Below are positions 31,563 through 42,520 of a stretch of DNA of 64,000 bases, in pieces. The DNA is from Anodontia alba. Taxonomy: Eukaryota; Mollusca; Bivalvia; Lucinida; Lucinidae. Every line of letters begins with the position of its first letter. The first letter of the stretch is position 1. The DNA lies in assembly GCA_964016985.1 (NCBI GenBank), contig OZ024834.1, positions 80,801,211 through 80,865,210 of the forward strand, written 5' to 3'. Below the pieces are notes generated by a model. That model worked only from the letters and a program-made list of their open reading frames with translations. It searched no databases and was not told the DNA's origin. Made by a program: the position numbers and the translations under genes.

Positions 31563-31757
31563 AGCACTCATAACTCCAGACAAGGCATTTTTTTTTTTCA
31601 CCTGAGAAATACTGAATTTTTTTTTCTTTCTCCATGAAAACATATTTTACGGGTAATCATTAGAAGTGCCTCAATGAGGTGCTTCTAATGAGTGCCCACA
31701 ACATATGTTTTCATGAAGAAAACAGAATAAAAAATAGAACATGTATCTGGAGCTACA
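31563..31757. mobile_element. Family E palindromic MITE
   Basis: CATAACTCCAGACAAGGC to GTATCTGGAGCTACAG; core ATCATTAGAAGTGCCTCAAT / GGTGCTTCTAATGAGTGCC. Confidence 0.7.
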
Positions 31758-32014
31758 GTGCTTTAAGGGTTCACAACATGTTCACTCATCAATACTAAGC
31801 ATCACATAAAATGGATCTTTGTAGATTTGCACTTAATCTCAGCGCATCATTAAAAGTTCCACCATAGAATGCTGAACAACCAATAATGCTTTTGGTATTT
31901 AAGTACTTGACTCCTTCAAATAAAACAATGCAGGTCAAATTTGAACTTAATTTTTTAATTTGAGTAATTTCAAAATTAAGCATCAATAATCAGTAGAATG
32001 CTGATTCAAGAAGG

Positions 32015-32165
32015 GCAGTTGTCAGTTTTGGGCAAAAGAATGTGCACAATACTGATTAACTGCTTAGAGGACTAAGCCTGCCCAGTAAGTGTGGTAAGGT
32101 AAACTGACCACCTTCAACATGACCCAAATGGGTTAACTGGGTTGTAAAACCTCAACAAAAACAAA
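32015..32165 (+). mobile_element. SINE type 1 tail fragment
   Basis: CTGCTTAGAGGACTAAGCCTG, TAAACTGACCACCTTCAACA and ACTGGGTTGTAAAACCTCAA. The 3' portion only, in opposite orientation to the SINE that follows at 32281. Confidence 0.6.
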
Positions 32166-32280
32166 GAAATCAGTAGATAAGTTTACCATCTGATCAGGCA
32201 ATACTCAGTTATCAGCATTGATCTTTTTTTTATAGTTTGTTTTTAATGTGTCCACATGACACAAATGGTTGAAACTCAGT

Positions 32281-32599
32281 TTTTGTTTGATTTGGAGTTG
32301 TTTGATTAAGAGTAATACAGCCCAGTCAACACTGATACTGTTAAGATCACGTTTAAGCCCTGTCACATGTTACCTTCTCACACATTTCTTGGGCAAGCTT
32401 AGTTCTCTAAGCGGTTAACCAGAACATACTTTTGTCAGTAGCTGACAAGTGCCCTTCTTGAATCAGCGGAAGGAAAAGTATGACTGTGGAAATGATTTCA
32501 AGACCAATCTCCACGGAAGTTATGTGGCTTAGCTGGGATTTGAATTTGCAACTCCTGGATCTGGCCAGACACCCTACCGGTTGTGCTAGCGAGACTGGC
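32281..32599 (-). mobile_element. Full-length SINE type 1 with target duplication
   Basis: TTGAAACTCAGT (32269-32280) and TTGAAATTCAGT (32600-32611) flank it, one mismatch. Plus-strand order: AATACAGCCCAGTCAACACT, TTGGGCAAGCTTAGTTCTCT, GAATCAGCGGAAGG, box B complement ATTTGAATTTGC and head ACCGGTTGTGCTAGCGAGAC. Decayed but complete. Confidence 0.8.
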
Positions 32600-32729
32600 T
32601 TGAAATTCAGTGAGTCTTATGATAAAATCACCAGTCCCTAACACATTTTTGAGCAGTTTTCTTCTGTGTTTTGTGAGCCCAGAGACACTCAAGTATAAAA
32701 ATTGCGAGTCTGACAGAAAAATTATGAGT

Positions 32730-32890
32730 ACTTCATAACTCCAGATAAAGTGCTTTTTTTTTTTTTCGGCCAAGAAGAACCGATATTTTTCTTATTTCTT
32801 CACAAGCTTGTTGTGGGTACACATCAGAAGCACCTCACCTAGGTGCTTCTAATAAGTACCCACAACATATAATATGAATTTAATAGGTGC
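32730..32890. mobile_element. Family E MITE, right end decayed
   Basis: CATAACTCCAGATAAAGTGC left end; GTACACATCAGAAGCACCTC pairs with GAGGTGCTTCTAATAAGTA-like sequence. Confidence 0.6.
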
Positions 32891-32896
32891 TACCTG

Positions 32897-33036
32897 TATC
32901 GGTGCATCCAAATTATCATCACAAGCTTCATAGGTGGGTTGGCCAAAACTTACTGAATTTGATTTCAGACCACGCTTGACTTCTAATCCACTGCATGAAT
33001 TGCGATATAACGTCCAAAACAATATTTCAGTAGTTC
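32897..33036 (-). CDS. Candidate exon, unrecognised
   Basis: A 46-codon open stretch on the minus strand runs from a TGA near 33034 to a CAG|GTAGCA splice-donor-like site at about 32896. The residues (for example SVSFGQPTYEACDDNLDAPI) look protein-like and the surrounding 250 bp is free of repeats and contains CpGs. I see no start codon and no strong acceptor, and I do not recognise a family. The plus strand of the same block is also open for 67 codons (32934-33137). Either could be chance. Confidence 0.15.
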
Positions 33037-33318
33037 AGAGACATTGCCTCCAAATTTGTGGGACCTTTACCCGACAGCTCATCTATTTTGTGGACCCCGA
33101 TGGGCGGGGGCCATGCTTTCCGAATACCAAAAACTAGTGTAAGCTGATGACAGACAATATACTATTGTATGATAGACAATACACTATCGATCACTTACCC
33201 GTGTAGAAGTTTTTTAAGATTACTAAGTGAAAAGAGCGTTAAGCCTAAGGGTTATCTAAAAATATACATCAAATTGTACCTTATGCGCTAAACAAATCAT
33301 TTTGTAATCAGATGGAGA

Positions 33319-33522
33319 ATGGATAGAAATAATTTTCGAAGTGGAGACAAAATTCAAAATGGCGGTGATGGCAAATTTTGTAGGCCGACGTCATGTCTCG
33401 TGATTCAACCACTTGCAATTGGAATACTTGCCGTTATTAGCTTTGCTGCTATTACCAGCACGGCCGCTGTGTCAACAGCCTCTGCCAAATTACGGAACGC
33501 TTATTGTTTTTCAGGATAAGCA
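33319..33522 (+). CDS. Candidate small ORF with hydrophobic stretch
   Basis: A 66-codon ORF starting MDRNNFRSGDKIQNGG contains a hydrophobic run (about residues 27-50, VIQPLAIGILAVISFAAI) that could be a membrane segment, and ends in AYCFSG. The local sequence is richer in CpG than its neighbours and contains an AAAATGGCGG start-like word in another frame. No homologue is recognised. The end resembles a splice acceptor (TTATTGTTTTTCAG) rather than a coding end. Weak candidate. Confidence 0.15.
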
Positions 33523-33529
33523 CCGAACC

Positions 33530-33660
33530 ACCCAAGCATATATTCTTATTTCTCCTTAAAAACATATGCTGTGTGTACACATTTAAAGAACCTTGCTAAT
33601 TCCTTTTAACAGTACCCAAAACATGCGTTTCATAATGAAATAAAGAAAATAATTACCTGG
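33530..33660. mobile_element. Family E remnant
   Basis: ATATTCTTATTTCTCCTTAA, ATGCTGTGTGTACACATTT and AACAGTACCCAAAACATGCG are E arm sequence with deletions. Confidence 0.4.
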
Positions 33661-34200
33661 ACAGGATACTGTAAATGTTCTAAAATTTCATACACTAATA
33701 AATGATATGTCAATTTGGAGAACTGTGTAAAATACAGTATACTTCTGCTGTGATGTTGAAAACTGCAACATACCTACATTAGCTTTTCCCTGTATTCTAT
33801 AGCTTATTTTGTGCCCAATTAGGATGTTGAAAATGAATATAAGCTACAATGTATTTCTGAGTGAAATGGTTCGACCAATCAAAACTAGGACAGAGTTAAA
33901 TTTGTGCTCATGCAAAATCAAAACAAACATCTATTTGTTTAATTTTTGAATGTAATGACACAGGGACAATAGCAATTATCGAACCAGTAAATGATTCACA
34001 AGACACCAGAAAAAACTGCAAACAATTAATCCAATATACATGTACATAGATTTTGGTTTTATAACAAGGAAGTTACTTTGTTTGCTGTTAATGGCTCTAT
34101 GAAGTAAAATTAGTGTGCTGATTTTCCCTTTGATCTTTGTTTCACAATGAAAAAAACTAATCTGGAACAATGCTAATTTCAAATACTAAATAAAAACATA
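33661..34200. other. No recognisable feature
   Basis: Low-complexity AT-rich sequence with several short ORFs. No repeat family recognised. Confidence 0.35.
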
Positions 34201-34400
34201 AAAGGATAATACTCTGCCACTATCGTGTGGTAGACAGATAACTCATTCACAAAAAAGGTCCTTGAGGATTAAGCCATTAGCAAACCCAAACTAGATCTCC
34301 ACAATATCAATGTGCATACCAAGTCTGCTGAAAATTGACATTTACGGTAAATTTCCTAAAATTTTGAACAAAATTAATTAATTTCAGTTCTTGCTGTTCG
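34201..34400. repeat. Family J copy
   Basis: CTCTGCCACTATCGTGTGGT, ATCTCCACAATATCAATGTG and CTGCTGAAAATTGACATTTA. Confidence 0.5.
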
Positions 34401-34404
34401 AAAT

Positions 34405-35753
34405 TTTGGGAATTATGATTTGCTAAACATTTTACTGTTTGAAATTTTAGGACAGATTCACTTACAGCCAAAACTGACCTGACTAATGGACGCTTTCGGA
34501 CACCCGAAACGACAAAAAAGGACCTATACGACAAAAGGGTTTTCTTTTTGCCACTGTATGTCTCCCCAATGCCTCCCACTAAGTTTCAGCTTAATCGGAC
34601 TTACCGTTCAGGAGCAGATGTCATTTCAATGTTTTCAAGATGGCGAGCATGGTGGCCAGCTTGGATATTGCAACGGAATGAATTAAGCTATTCTAAATCT
34701 CCATGTCACCCTAATGCCTCACACCAAGTTTGGGGTCAGTCCGACTTACCATTCGGGAGCAGACATGGTCTAAAGATTTTCAAGATGGCCATCATGGCGG
34801 CCATCTTGGATATCGGAATGAAATGATCTTAGCAATTCTGAATCTCTATGTTGCTCCAATGTCTCCCATCAAGTTTCAGCTAAATCCGACTTAATGGTTT
34901 GGGAGATGTCATTTGAAGACATGGTGGCCATCTTGGATATTGGAACTGAATGATTTTAACAATAATTATTCTAAATCTCCATGTGGCCCCAATGTCTCCC
35001 ACCAATCATATCATATCATAATCGGATTTTTGATTTGGGCTTAATCTGACTTAGGATTCAGGACCAGATGAGGTTTCAAGATTTTCAAGATGGCCACCCA
35101 GGCGGCCTTCTTGGATCACCAAACAGAAAGATTTAAGCACTTCTGAATCTCTGTGTTGCTCCGATGCTTCCCATTGAGTTTTGGCTCAATCCAACTTACA
35201 GTTTGGATGGAGATGTCGTTTGAAGAATTGGATATCGGAACAGAATTTCTGAATCGCCATGTTGCTCTTCCAATCAAGCTTCGGCTCAACCCAACCTATG
35301 GTTTGGGGGTAGATATCATTTGAAGAATTTCAAGATGGTGGCCATTTTGGATATCGAAACGGAATGATTATAGCAATTTTGAATCTCTATGTTGCTCTAA
35401 TGCCTCCCATCCAGTGATTCTGCTAGGCCAAATTGCAGTCTGGACATTTTGTCCGGACAGCACTCTCCCTGTTCGGACATTTTAAAATATTTCCGGACAA
35501 ATGATGAAAGTATATTTCAAAGTTTATTTTTGAATATATAACTAAAACAAACACAAATAACCTGCTTGTAGTGATCATTTTTGACATTCTTCACTCTCTA
35601 AATGATTGGCAGAGCCATGGGTGAAAACATTTTTCCTTCCCTATCTTCACATATTTTATAAGTCAAAAGCTGAAGTTTTGTAGTCAAACTCTAACCAGGA
35701 AAAGAGTGTTAGCCATTTTGCTGTAAGCTACAGTACAGCTCAGGTGGTTTTTA
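34405..35753 (+). repeat. Array-bearing segment, first copy of a tandem duplication
   Basis: Starts GGAATTATGATTTGCTAAAC and ends AGCTACAGTACAGCTCAGG. Within lie five or six ~130-bp units with CAAGATGGCCATCATGGCGG, CTCTATGTTGCTCC and CCCATCAAGTTTCAGCT. The last 330 bp differ (TTGTCCGGACAGCACTCTCC, then ATTGGCAGAGCCATGGGTGA). ORFs across the units are repeat-derived. Confidence 0.8.
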
Positions 35754-36346
35754 GGAATTATGATTTGCTAAACATTTTACTGTTTAAAATTTTAGGACAG
35801 ATTCACTTACAGCCAAAACTGACCTGACTAATGGACGCTTTCGGACACCCGAAACGACAAAAAAGGACCAATAGGACAAAAGGGTTTTCCTTTTGCTACT
35901 GTATGTCTCCCCAATGCCTCCCACTAGGTTTCAGCTTAATCTGACTTACCGTTCAGGAGCAGATGTCGTTTCAATGTTTTAAAGCTATTCTAAATCTCCA
36001 TGTCACCCTAATGCCTCACACCAAGTTTGGGGTCAGTCCGACTTACCATTCGGGAGCAGACATGGTCTAAAGATTTTCAAGATGGCCATCATGGCGGCCA
36101 TCTTGGATATTGGAATGAAATGATCTTAGCAATTCTGAATCTCTATGTTGCTCCGATGTCTCCCATCAAGTTTCAGCTAAATTCTTAACTGTCTAAATGA
36201 CTGGCAGAGCCATGGGTGAAGGCATTTTTCCTTCCCTATCTTCACATATTTTACAAGTCAAAAGCTGAAGTTTTGTAGTCAAACTCTAACCAGGAAAAGA
36301 GTGTTAGCCATTTTGCTGTAAGCTACAGCACAGCTCAGGTAGTTTT
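35754..36346 (+). repeat. Second copy of the same segment, internally deleted
   Basis: Same start (GGAATTATGATTTGCTAAAC) and same end (AGCTACAGCACAGCTCAGG) as 34405-35753, but about 700 bp of middle units and the TTGTCCGGACAGC block are missing, plus a smaller gap near 35970. Confidence 0.8.
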
Positions 36347-36385
36347 TCAAAACCCCCCCCCACCCCCCCCCGCCCCCAAGCCGGT
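36347..36385 (+). repeat. C-rich tract
   Basis: Runs of C broken by single A and G, at the right border of the duplication. Confidence 0.9.
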
Positions 36386-36399
36386 GGGGAGTGGATTTG

Positions 36400-37390
36400 A
36401 GTGGGAAGGATTAAATTTTAGTATCCCACGGTGGTTTCATCCCAGCCGGTGGCTCCGCTGTGTTTCCGCGGTAAAAATCGCCTGATAAAATTACTTTCGA
36501 ACAGGTAAAATTCGATGCGATTATGACATGCAATTGAAACAGCCGCGGGAGCCACGTGGTGTTTCCGGGATGAAGTGTGAAAGCTGTTTCCAAAGGGGCG
36601 TGGCTAAAGCCAATCGTACTTTTTTGGCATGTTTCGGTTAAACAGGACCAAACTGCCAACCTGATCAAAATCAGTCCTTTCAACCATTCACCCTGAGTGT
36701 ACAGAATTGTTGGATCTACGTACACAAAACGTACCGCAAATTCGGTGTATAAATTGCAATACTGGTGCGTCCTGCTTGAATCAGTTTTCGCTCATTAGCA
36801 TCCTTTTGAAAATTAATATTAAAAGCATCGAAACACTGCGATTGCCGACGGACAATAACACTGTGATTGCCGAAGGGCAATAACGAATGCGTACGGCCAG
36901 TGCATAGAAACGTATCGAGTTTTCCAAATTGCCACATTCCGATCCCCCAAAATTAGGTTTATTCCCTTGTTCTCTTGAAATATTAACCAATGCTGCCTTG
37001 TTCCTTGAAATATATTTCGGTGTTCCCATGGTCCACAGAAAACCCCGGTAGCCCCATTCACTGTTCGAGCACGTAAAATGGGCCGCAACAAAGCTCCATA
37101 TGAAAAAGTACCGATTCTGTGGATTAGTCTGGTCCGGCCAACCAGTGCGTCTGGAATGGTCATTATTACTTAATAATGTGCCTTAGAAAACAAAACAAAC
37201 ACTAAAAAATCACTAAGAGAATCAAACATCTGTCCCCAATCCATGAATTACGTATTTATGTTTGGTATTCCTGTAACTGCCTATTCCCATGCAACAACCG
37301 CACGCGCTCAATATTAATGACGTACTGTTGTAAAAGACCGAGAAATTCTCACTCATTGCGGCAACCGCACGTGTCAATAAAAATTTACTT
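36400..37390. promoter_or_regulatory. CpG-rich, low-repeat block with promoter-like words
   Basis: This kilobase lacks every MITE family and is visibly richer in CG than its surroundings. It contains a GGGGCGTGGC box (36595-36604) next to CCAAT (36610-36614), CACGTG at 36553-36558 and 37368-37373, and a 25-bp tandem pair (36832-36856, 36857-36881). Minus-strand ORFs of 104 and 114 codons overlap it but show no family I know. A promoter or first-exon region is an inference from composition and motifs only. Confidence 0.25.
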
Positions 37391-37396
37391 AAAGGG

Positions 37397-38196
37397 CAGG
37401 GGTCAGGCTACAGGGCGACTGGGGCGAAATAGCCGTCCTTGAGGGCTCTAAGTCGCCCTAGGAAGCCCTGAGGGCGACAAAAATTTCGCCCTCGAGTTTT
37501 GCAACTTTTGAAAAAGCTAATACTTGTGCAAAACGAACTTTTCTATTAGGAGAAATCCAGTAAAAATTGAACAGACATGCAAAGGTAAAATTCTTTTTAA
37601 AAAAGTTGTTAGAAGTATCAAAAATGCCACAGAATAAAAGTCTAATGTGGTTAAACAAGTTTTGGAGGAAAACTGTTTGCCTACTAAGTGACCAAAAGAT
37701 CGTTTTCGTCAATGTCATTAGTTTTCGTGGGTGTCCGTTTTTTCATAAATGAACCATTTACTTGCTGAACATTGGCCAGAAACAGCATTAAAAGTGCTAA
37801 AAACTAAGTTTAAAAGTTGACAGACATTTTAGCTAACAAATTTCTTTTTATCATCATGTTTATAGCTTATCAGATCTTGATGTTTTGACTGAGAAGATCA
37901 ATTTCCAAAAAGATATGAGTGTAGATATGATGTATTTGCCCTACTCGTCTGTGTTTCTGTGGATCATTTAATTGGTTTAGAAGTAAGAATTAACAGATCT
38001 ATTGTAAAATTGTTTCCTTTTTTGTTAATTCCCAAGACAATGCGGTAAAGCGAGTCAAGAGTCCTTAAGTGTCATGCTTTTCATTAAGGTGATTGTTAAC
38101 AGTCTTGACTTCTCCCTCATCCTATAAAACTTCTCCCTGTTTTGTCTGGAGGGAGAAGTCACTTCTCCCTAAATTTCTGAGCCAGCTTGACCCCTG
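37397..38196. mobile_element. Family L hAT-like element, 800 bp
   Basis: Ends CAGGGGTCAGGCT and AGCTTGACCCCTG are inverted, one mismatch in 13. Interior near the left has AGGGCGACTGGGGCGAAATA with a complement-like CGCCCTGAGG; near the right CTTCTCCCT / AGGGAGAAG repeats as in 29525-29720. The 86-codon minus ORF (37458-37718) is AT-rich and unrecognised. No transposase motif seen. Confidence 0.55.
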
Positions 38197-38214
38197 AAGG
38201 GGCGCTTCTGCTAT

Positions 38215-38852
38215 CAAAGAGGAATTGAATCAATAAGAGAGTCCAAAAGGATGTCTGTCACACAAAGACACACTTTACGAACGCAAGGGGCATTGGAACT
38301 ATTGAAAATTCGAACTAGATTGGGCAGTCCATGGCACGCCATCGCAAATCCTCACGCTTTTGGCAGAAATTGCCCTTGTACCACACAGCATAGTTTTAAG
38401 CAACTAGGCAAAATTCTACTTGTATGTTATTCTACTCATCATTCCCTTCAATTTGATATGCCACATGACCATGTTGTGAGAAACTTAATTTTTGACCCCG
38501 CCCCACCCCAAAGGGTGTTCCTGGGGTCACAAAGTAAATCCCGTTCAATATGTTTTACATCTATCACTACTGAGTATATGTGCACATTTTCGCATAAAAA
38601 TCTTTAAAATTGACTTTGAAATTGGAAATTGTTAATATTTGACCTTTTGACCCTTCCCCAGGGCCCCTGGGGGCGGGGCCAAAAATAAACATGCTCTTGC
38701 ACGCCCCACTTGTGTAAGCAAGCCACTCACCAAATTTGGTTGGATTCTGTCCAGCGGTTTGGGAGGAGATAACATAACGGACAGACGGATGGACAGACGG
38801 ACGGAGGCGATAACAATATCCCCGACGCTTTTTCTAAAAAGCGTGGGGATAA
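38215..38852 (+). repeat. Dispersed repeat ending in a GGGGATA hairpin
   Basis: Contains TTTTTGACCCCGCCCCACCC, GGGGCGGGGCC, TTGGTTGGATTCTGTCCAGC and a GACGGACGGA stretch, then GCGATAACAATATCCCC with the hairpin ACGCTTTTT/AAAAGCGT ending GGGGATA. The layout parallels the GCTCACC arrays (GACGGAC, GATnACAAT, hairpin). Confidence 0.65.
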
Positions 38853-39012
38853 TGAGTGAGTTTCTTTTTACGTCCCTACTAACAGCTAAGTCATACGGAG
38901 GTGTGGACCTTGGTTTAAAGTCCCACATGAAAGGTTAGAGAAGCCTGGATCAAACTCATGACCCCTGAGTGACAAGGCGAACAGCTTTACCACTACACCA
39001 CCGAGGCACCCA
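38853..39012 (-). mobile_element. Short tRNA-headed SINE (type 3)
   Basis: On the minus strand the head reads GTGCCTCGGTGGTGTAGTGG (box A region) and CATGAGTTTGATCC (box B). The body ends near TTAGTAGGGACGTAAAAAGA. About 160 bp. Confidence 0.7.
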
Positions 39013-39140
39013 TTTTCAATATTTCAACCTGTTAAATATCTAATAAAAGGGCTGTAGAAATTTCACCATGCCCCACCACTGCACTTACATCAAGCAAGTG
39101 CCATAACTCTGTTAATAAATTAATTAAGTTTCAAGAAAAT

Positions 39141-39274
39141 ATCGCAAGTAGTTTTCAAGTTACAGAGCGAACACAAATATATTACAGAAATCACTAAATA
39201 ACTCCAAATCGCAAGTAGTTTTCAAGTTACAGAGCGGACACAAATATATTACAGAAATCACTAAATAACTCCAA
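39141..39274 (+). repeat. 67-bp tandem duplication
   Basis: 39141-39207 and 39208-39274 are identical except for one base (GCGAAC/GCGGAC). Confidence 0.95.
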
Positions 39275-39373
39275 AAGTAGGCTCTATCGTCAAAGTATAT
39301 GAAAGAAAAGAAGGGCAGCTGTTGGTTTCTGCTGAAATGATTAATAGTTTATGAATAAGCCCGCCCCGGAAAA

Positions 39374-39868
39374 GTGTGCGGGCTCGACAAGACCGAAATA
39401 GTACTGACTGGGCCGTTTAACTCCAGTTCAAACCAAAATTACTTCAGTACAAAGCTCTCATGTCTGAAGTATGATTTACAATGTACATACTTTGAACCAG
39501 ACATAACCTACAATACTACAATGTACGTGCGACCAGCAAAGACTCAGGTCAGTCTGTGCATTGACCCACAAGCTTCTTGGATACTGTACGATCAGCAAAG
39601 GGTCAAATCAGAATGTGCTGTTGCAGTCACGCTGTTTATCCCGCTTTGGACAGTCCGGCTATTGAAGGTAAATACGATCAGTGAATGCTCTTATCAGAAT
39701 GTGCAGTTGCGCAGACTGACCCGAGTCTTCGCTTGTCGCACAAGAAGTTGTTTTACACCCAGTGATCATAGGAGGTACATACGTTTAGCGAAGGCTCTGA
39801 TCAGACTACTGATGTGCAGTCTCAGAGCATGCAGAGTGATCCGTCTCTTCGTACAACTTTTATTGTAG
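39374..39868 (+). repeat. Degenerate repeat block carrying the longest ORF
   Basis: The window's longest ORF (164 codons) lies here, but it reads through four diverged copies of TACGATCAGCAAAGGCTCAT-like sequence (about 39527, 39588, 39675, 39776). Codons show no recognisable domain, and Cys/Arg-rich runs (CSYQNVQLRRLTRVFACRTR) shift with the repeats. I regard it as a chance ORF in a decayed repeat; a real protein cannot be excluded. Confidence 0.4.
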
Positions 39869-39916
39869 GTTTTGCCAAGCACAGACACATGCTCGATTTG
39901 TTTGTGCAAACCTTAA

Positions 39917-40110
39917 CGCTTAGCACCCTGGGTACAAATTTCAGCAGACGACATTTTGATTTTTTTTTTCTCATTCTTCCATGAGAACAGGATTTGCATT
40001 TCATGCAATTTGCCTCCATTGCATGAAATGTCAAATCCTGTTTTCTTGGTAATGAAAAAAAAAAAAAAAAAAATTCAATTTGTCGTCTGCTGAATAGCCC
40101 AGAGAGCCCA
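39917..40110. mobile_element. Family D MITE
   Basis: TTAA at 39913-39916. CGCTTAGCACCCTGGGTACA left end; GATTTGCATTTCATGCAATT against TTGCATGAAATGTCAAATCC; right word TTTGTCGTCTGCTGAATAGC, then decay. Confidence 0.75.
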
Positions 40111-41652
40111 TTTTGAAGACACTTTCCCGCCGATGCTAGGTTTATACAACGCGTCTGTTTTACTCGTTAAATAAAGTATGGTCTTGGTTTTGCATATCGA
40201 ATGTTGTAGCCACAAAAACAGAACACTTTACATGGAAACGAAAAGTTCTGATGATTGCTGTATAAGCCAATAAATATAATGTTATTTATGTATTATACCG
40301 TAAGAGAATAATGTAACACAATATTCATTTGTACCCTGATAAATGCGGGGTAAAGTTTTCACACTGCAGGTTTTACTGTTTTAAGGGAGCTAACTGCAAC
40401 TGACTTAAAAGGGAGTTAACTGCAATTGCTTTATGAGTCAACACAAGCAAACGAGTTGCATCCTTCATAAAGTTGCGGGAAAACAGCGCTGACTCGTGCA
40501 ACAACAAACAAATAAAAGGCAGCTCTCAATGAAATCCAACAGCAATACGGTCGTTCGTGGAGAAAAGCAAGCAAAACCATCGCAAATCGCCTAAATTTAG
40601 ATTTACTTTGCGTCTTTTCTGCGCTGGTAAACAGCGCAACCAGAACGAGGCTATGCATTTAGAAACAGGTTTTCCAAAAATGTTGATGAAAAATATGTTT
40701 TCTTTTCATTTGAAAAATTGTTTTTGTTGTCATAGCATCGTAGGAAAGATAAACATAAGCATCTAAATTCGAAAATATTTCAATTTGCGTTCAGTACATT
40801 ATTGTTATTTAATTACAGAAATTCACTCGGTAACTCCCGGAAGTGCTGAGGTGTTTTCAGATGACAGGAACACGTTCTTAACAAAATAGTAATTTAAGAT
40901 TTTAAGCCCTGAATATTAAAAAAAAATAATGACTTCATTTAATTTCATTATTTTCTTCCAAAGATCATTTGTGTCAACTTTATTTTGATGCTTATTTCTG
41001 GTTCTGAATTTATCTATTTGTAGAGAAGGAAAATCCGCTCGTCTAAATTCAGTTTACATGTATTAGTGCTTTGCGTCTTTGTTTAACAAAAATAATCTGA
41101 TGAACGTTTCTTTATATATTACTAAAATGATACACTGGAAATGCTATTTATTTTATTTCTCATGCATTTTTTTGTGTATTCGTTAGGTTTTAGAACTAAT
41201 AGGGCTGCCAGGACATTTTAGAATATATAGTGCAACCTGGAAAATTCTCCCAGCCGAAAATTTTCAGGTTCAGTTGTCAACGTTTTGAACATCAATTAAT
41301 CAACTCAACACGCTTGACACATGACACAGCTGTCAATAAAACTCACGCAAGCATAAAGTGGGACGTCCTTTAAAGCTTTGACAGTCAACACAGATAGCAA
41401 ATTTCCGATAAGTAGGCGTGGCAAACATCAAATAGTAACAACTAGTTAAAAGTGGGCCGGCTTTTTGACAGTTTTGGACGTCTCAGGTATCGATTTCGGA
41501 CCGACAAAAGAAATTTCGGAAGTCCGCAGTATGTCTTTGAAGTTCAATTTGGCCATCTGGTGGCAATCTCAGGGCGTAATATATGTCGTATGTCCGCTTA
41601 ACGGAAGTCCTGAAAGCATCGTTAGCTTAACAAGCCTGTTAGTGGTCAAAAT
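40111..41652. other. Low-repeat stretch, no supported gene
   Basis: No MITE family is visible. A 75-codon minus ORF (40431-40658) begins with a signal-peptide-like MHSLVLVALFTSAEK, and a 66-codon plus ORF lies at 41465-41665. Neither has splice or family support. This is one of the places a host intron or diffuse promoter could be. Confidence 0.3.

Positions 41653-41700
<48 letters not shown>
41653..41700 (+). repeat. (GATA)12 microsatellite
   Basis: Uninterrupted GATA repeats followed by CTTTATTTCGC. Confidence 0.98.
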
Positions 41701-42305
41701 CTTTATTTCGCTGTTGATTTGGTAATCAATTTTAGTTCATTTTGACGTGCACCACATAATTGCAAAGCTGTATCAGTATATGTCTGTATAGTTACTGATA
41801 CATACATATTTTTGTCGCTCACTTGTGGGTATATTTCTCCCGGCGCTTTATAAAAGAAAAAAATGATGCGACTTTAGATTGCAAGTCTTATATAACAAGA
41901 AAAGGTCACATATTTACATACATATTGCGTGTCAGTAGTTACTGTGAAAAATATATGTTCCGTAACATGAGTCACATTATGTCACGTGCGAAGTTTGAGA
42001 ACCCGAATCAGTCTGCACAGCACAATTCAGGCTACCGCTCTCCTACACCATCTTCAGTCTTAAATGATTCTGCAAGGGCCAGTTTTGGCATTCCAAGCTC
42101 CTGACCGCACTGTTGCACAGGCTGATACTGGCTCTCCTTGTCACTACCGATACCACATTCATCTCTGTTGTCACAGGTCTCGCATTGTACATGTGCATAT
42201 ACATACTCTTACATACACATATATTGGCCCGGGGATGAGTGGCAGATGCAATGTCTAAACAGCTCTCCACGGTCCCAGTTAGCCATAAAGAAGCTCAGTA
42301 TCTAA
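41701..42305. other. No recognisable feature
   Basis: Short ORFs on both strands (93, 75, 64 codons) overlap each other around 42050-42260; none is recognisable. Confidence 0.3.
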
Positions 42306-42307
42306 CT

Positions 42308-42445
42308 AAATGTGAGTAGCTTTTGCAAATGCAGTTGCTTTTCACATTTTTTCAGCAAAAATATTAGCATTTTGCTCTATTTAATAATCAAAATTTTAAC
42401 GATATGTTAACTAACGACATTGTTAGTTTTGAACAACTAGGCCCA
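42308..42445. mobile_element. Family H, right half
   Basis: GTGAGTAGCTTTTGCAAATG, TTTTCAGCAAAAATATTAGC and the terminus GTTTTGAACAACTAGGCCC. The left terminus is missing. Confidence 0.6.
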
Positions 42446-42520
42446 GATCTCCACAATATTAATGCACATACCAAGCCTAGTGAAAATCTGTTAATATTTA
42501 CTCAAGTTGTTGTTGTTTCT
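42446..42520. repeat. Family J fragment
   Basis: AGATCTCCACAATATTAATG and AGTGAAAATCTGTTAATATT, followed by a 28-T run near 42527-42550. Confidence 0.5.

Noticed and set aside
36411..37163. Minus-strand ORFs of 104, 82 and 114 codons as exons
   Set aside because: They overlap in different frames, include the 25-bp tandem pair, and show no known family. Only the compositional block is reported.
39374..39868. Longest ORF (164 codons) as a gene
   Set aside because: It reads through four diverged copies of a repeat, has no recognised domain, and no splice or promoter support. Kept only as a repeat block.
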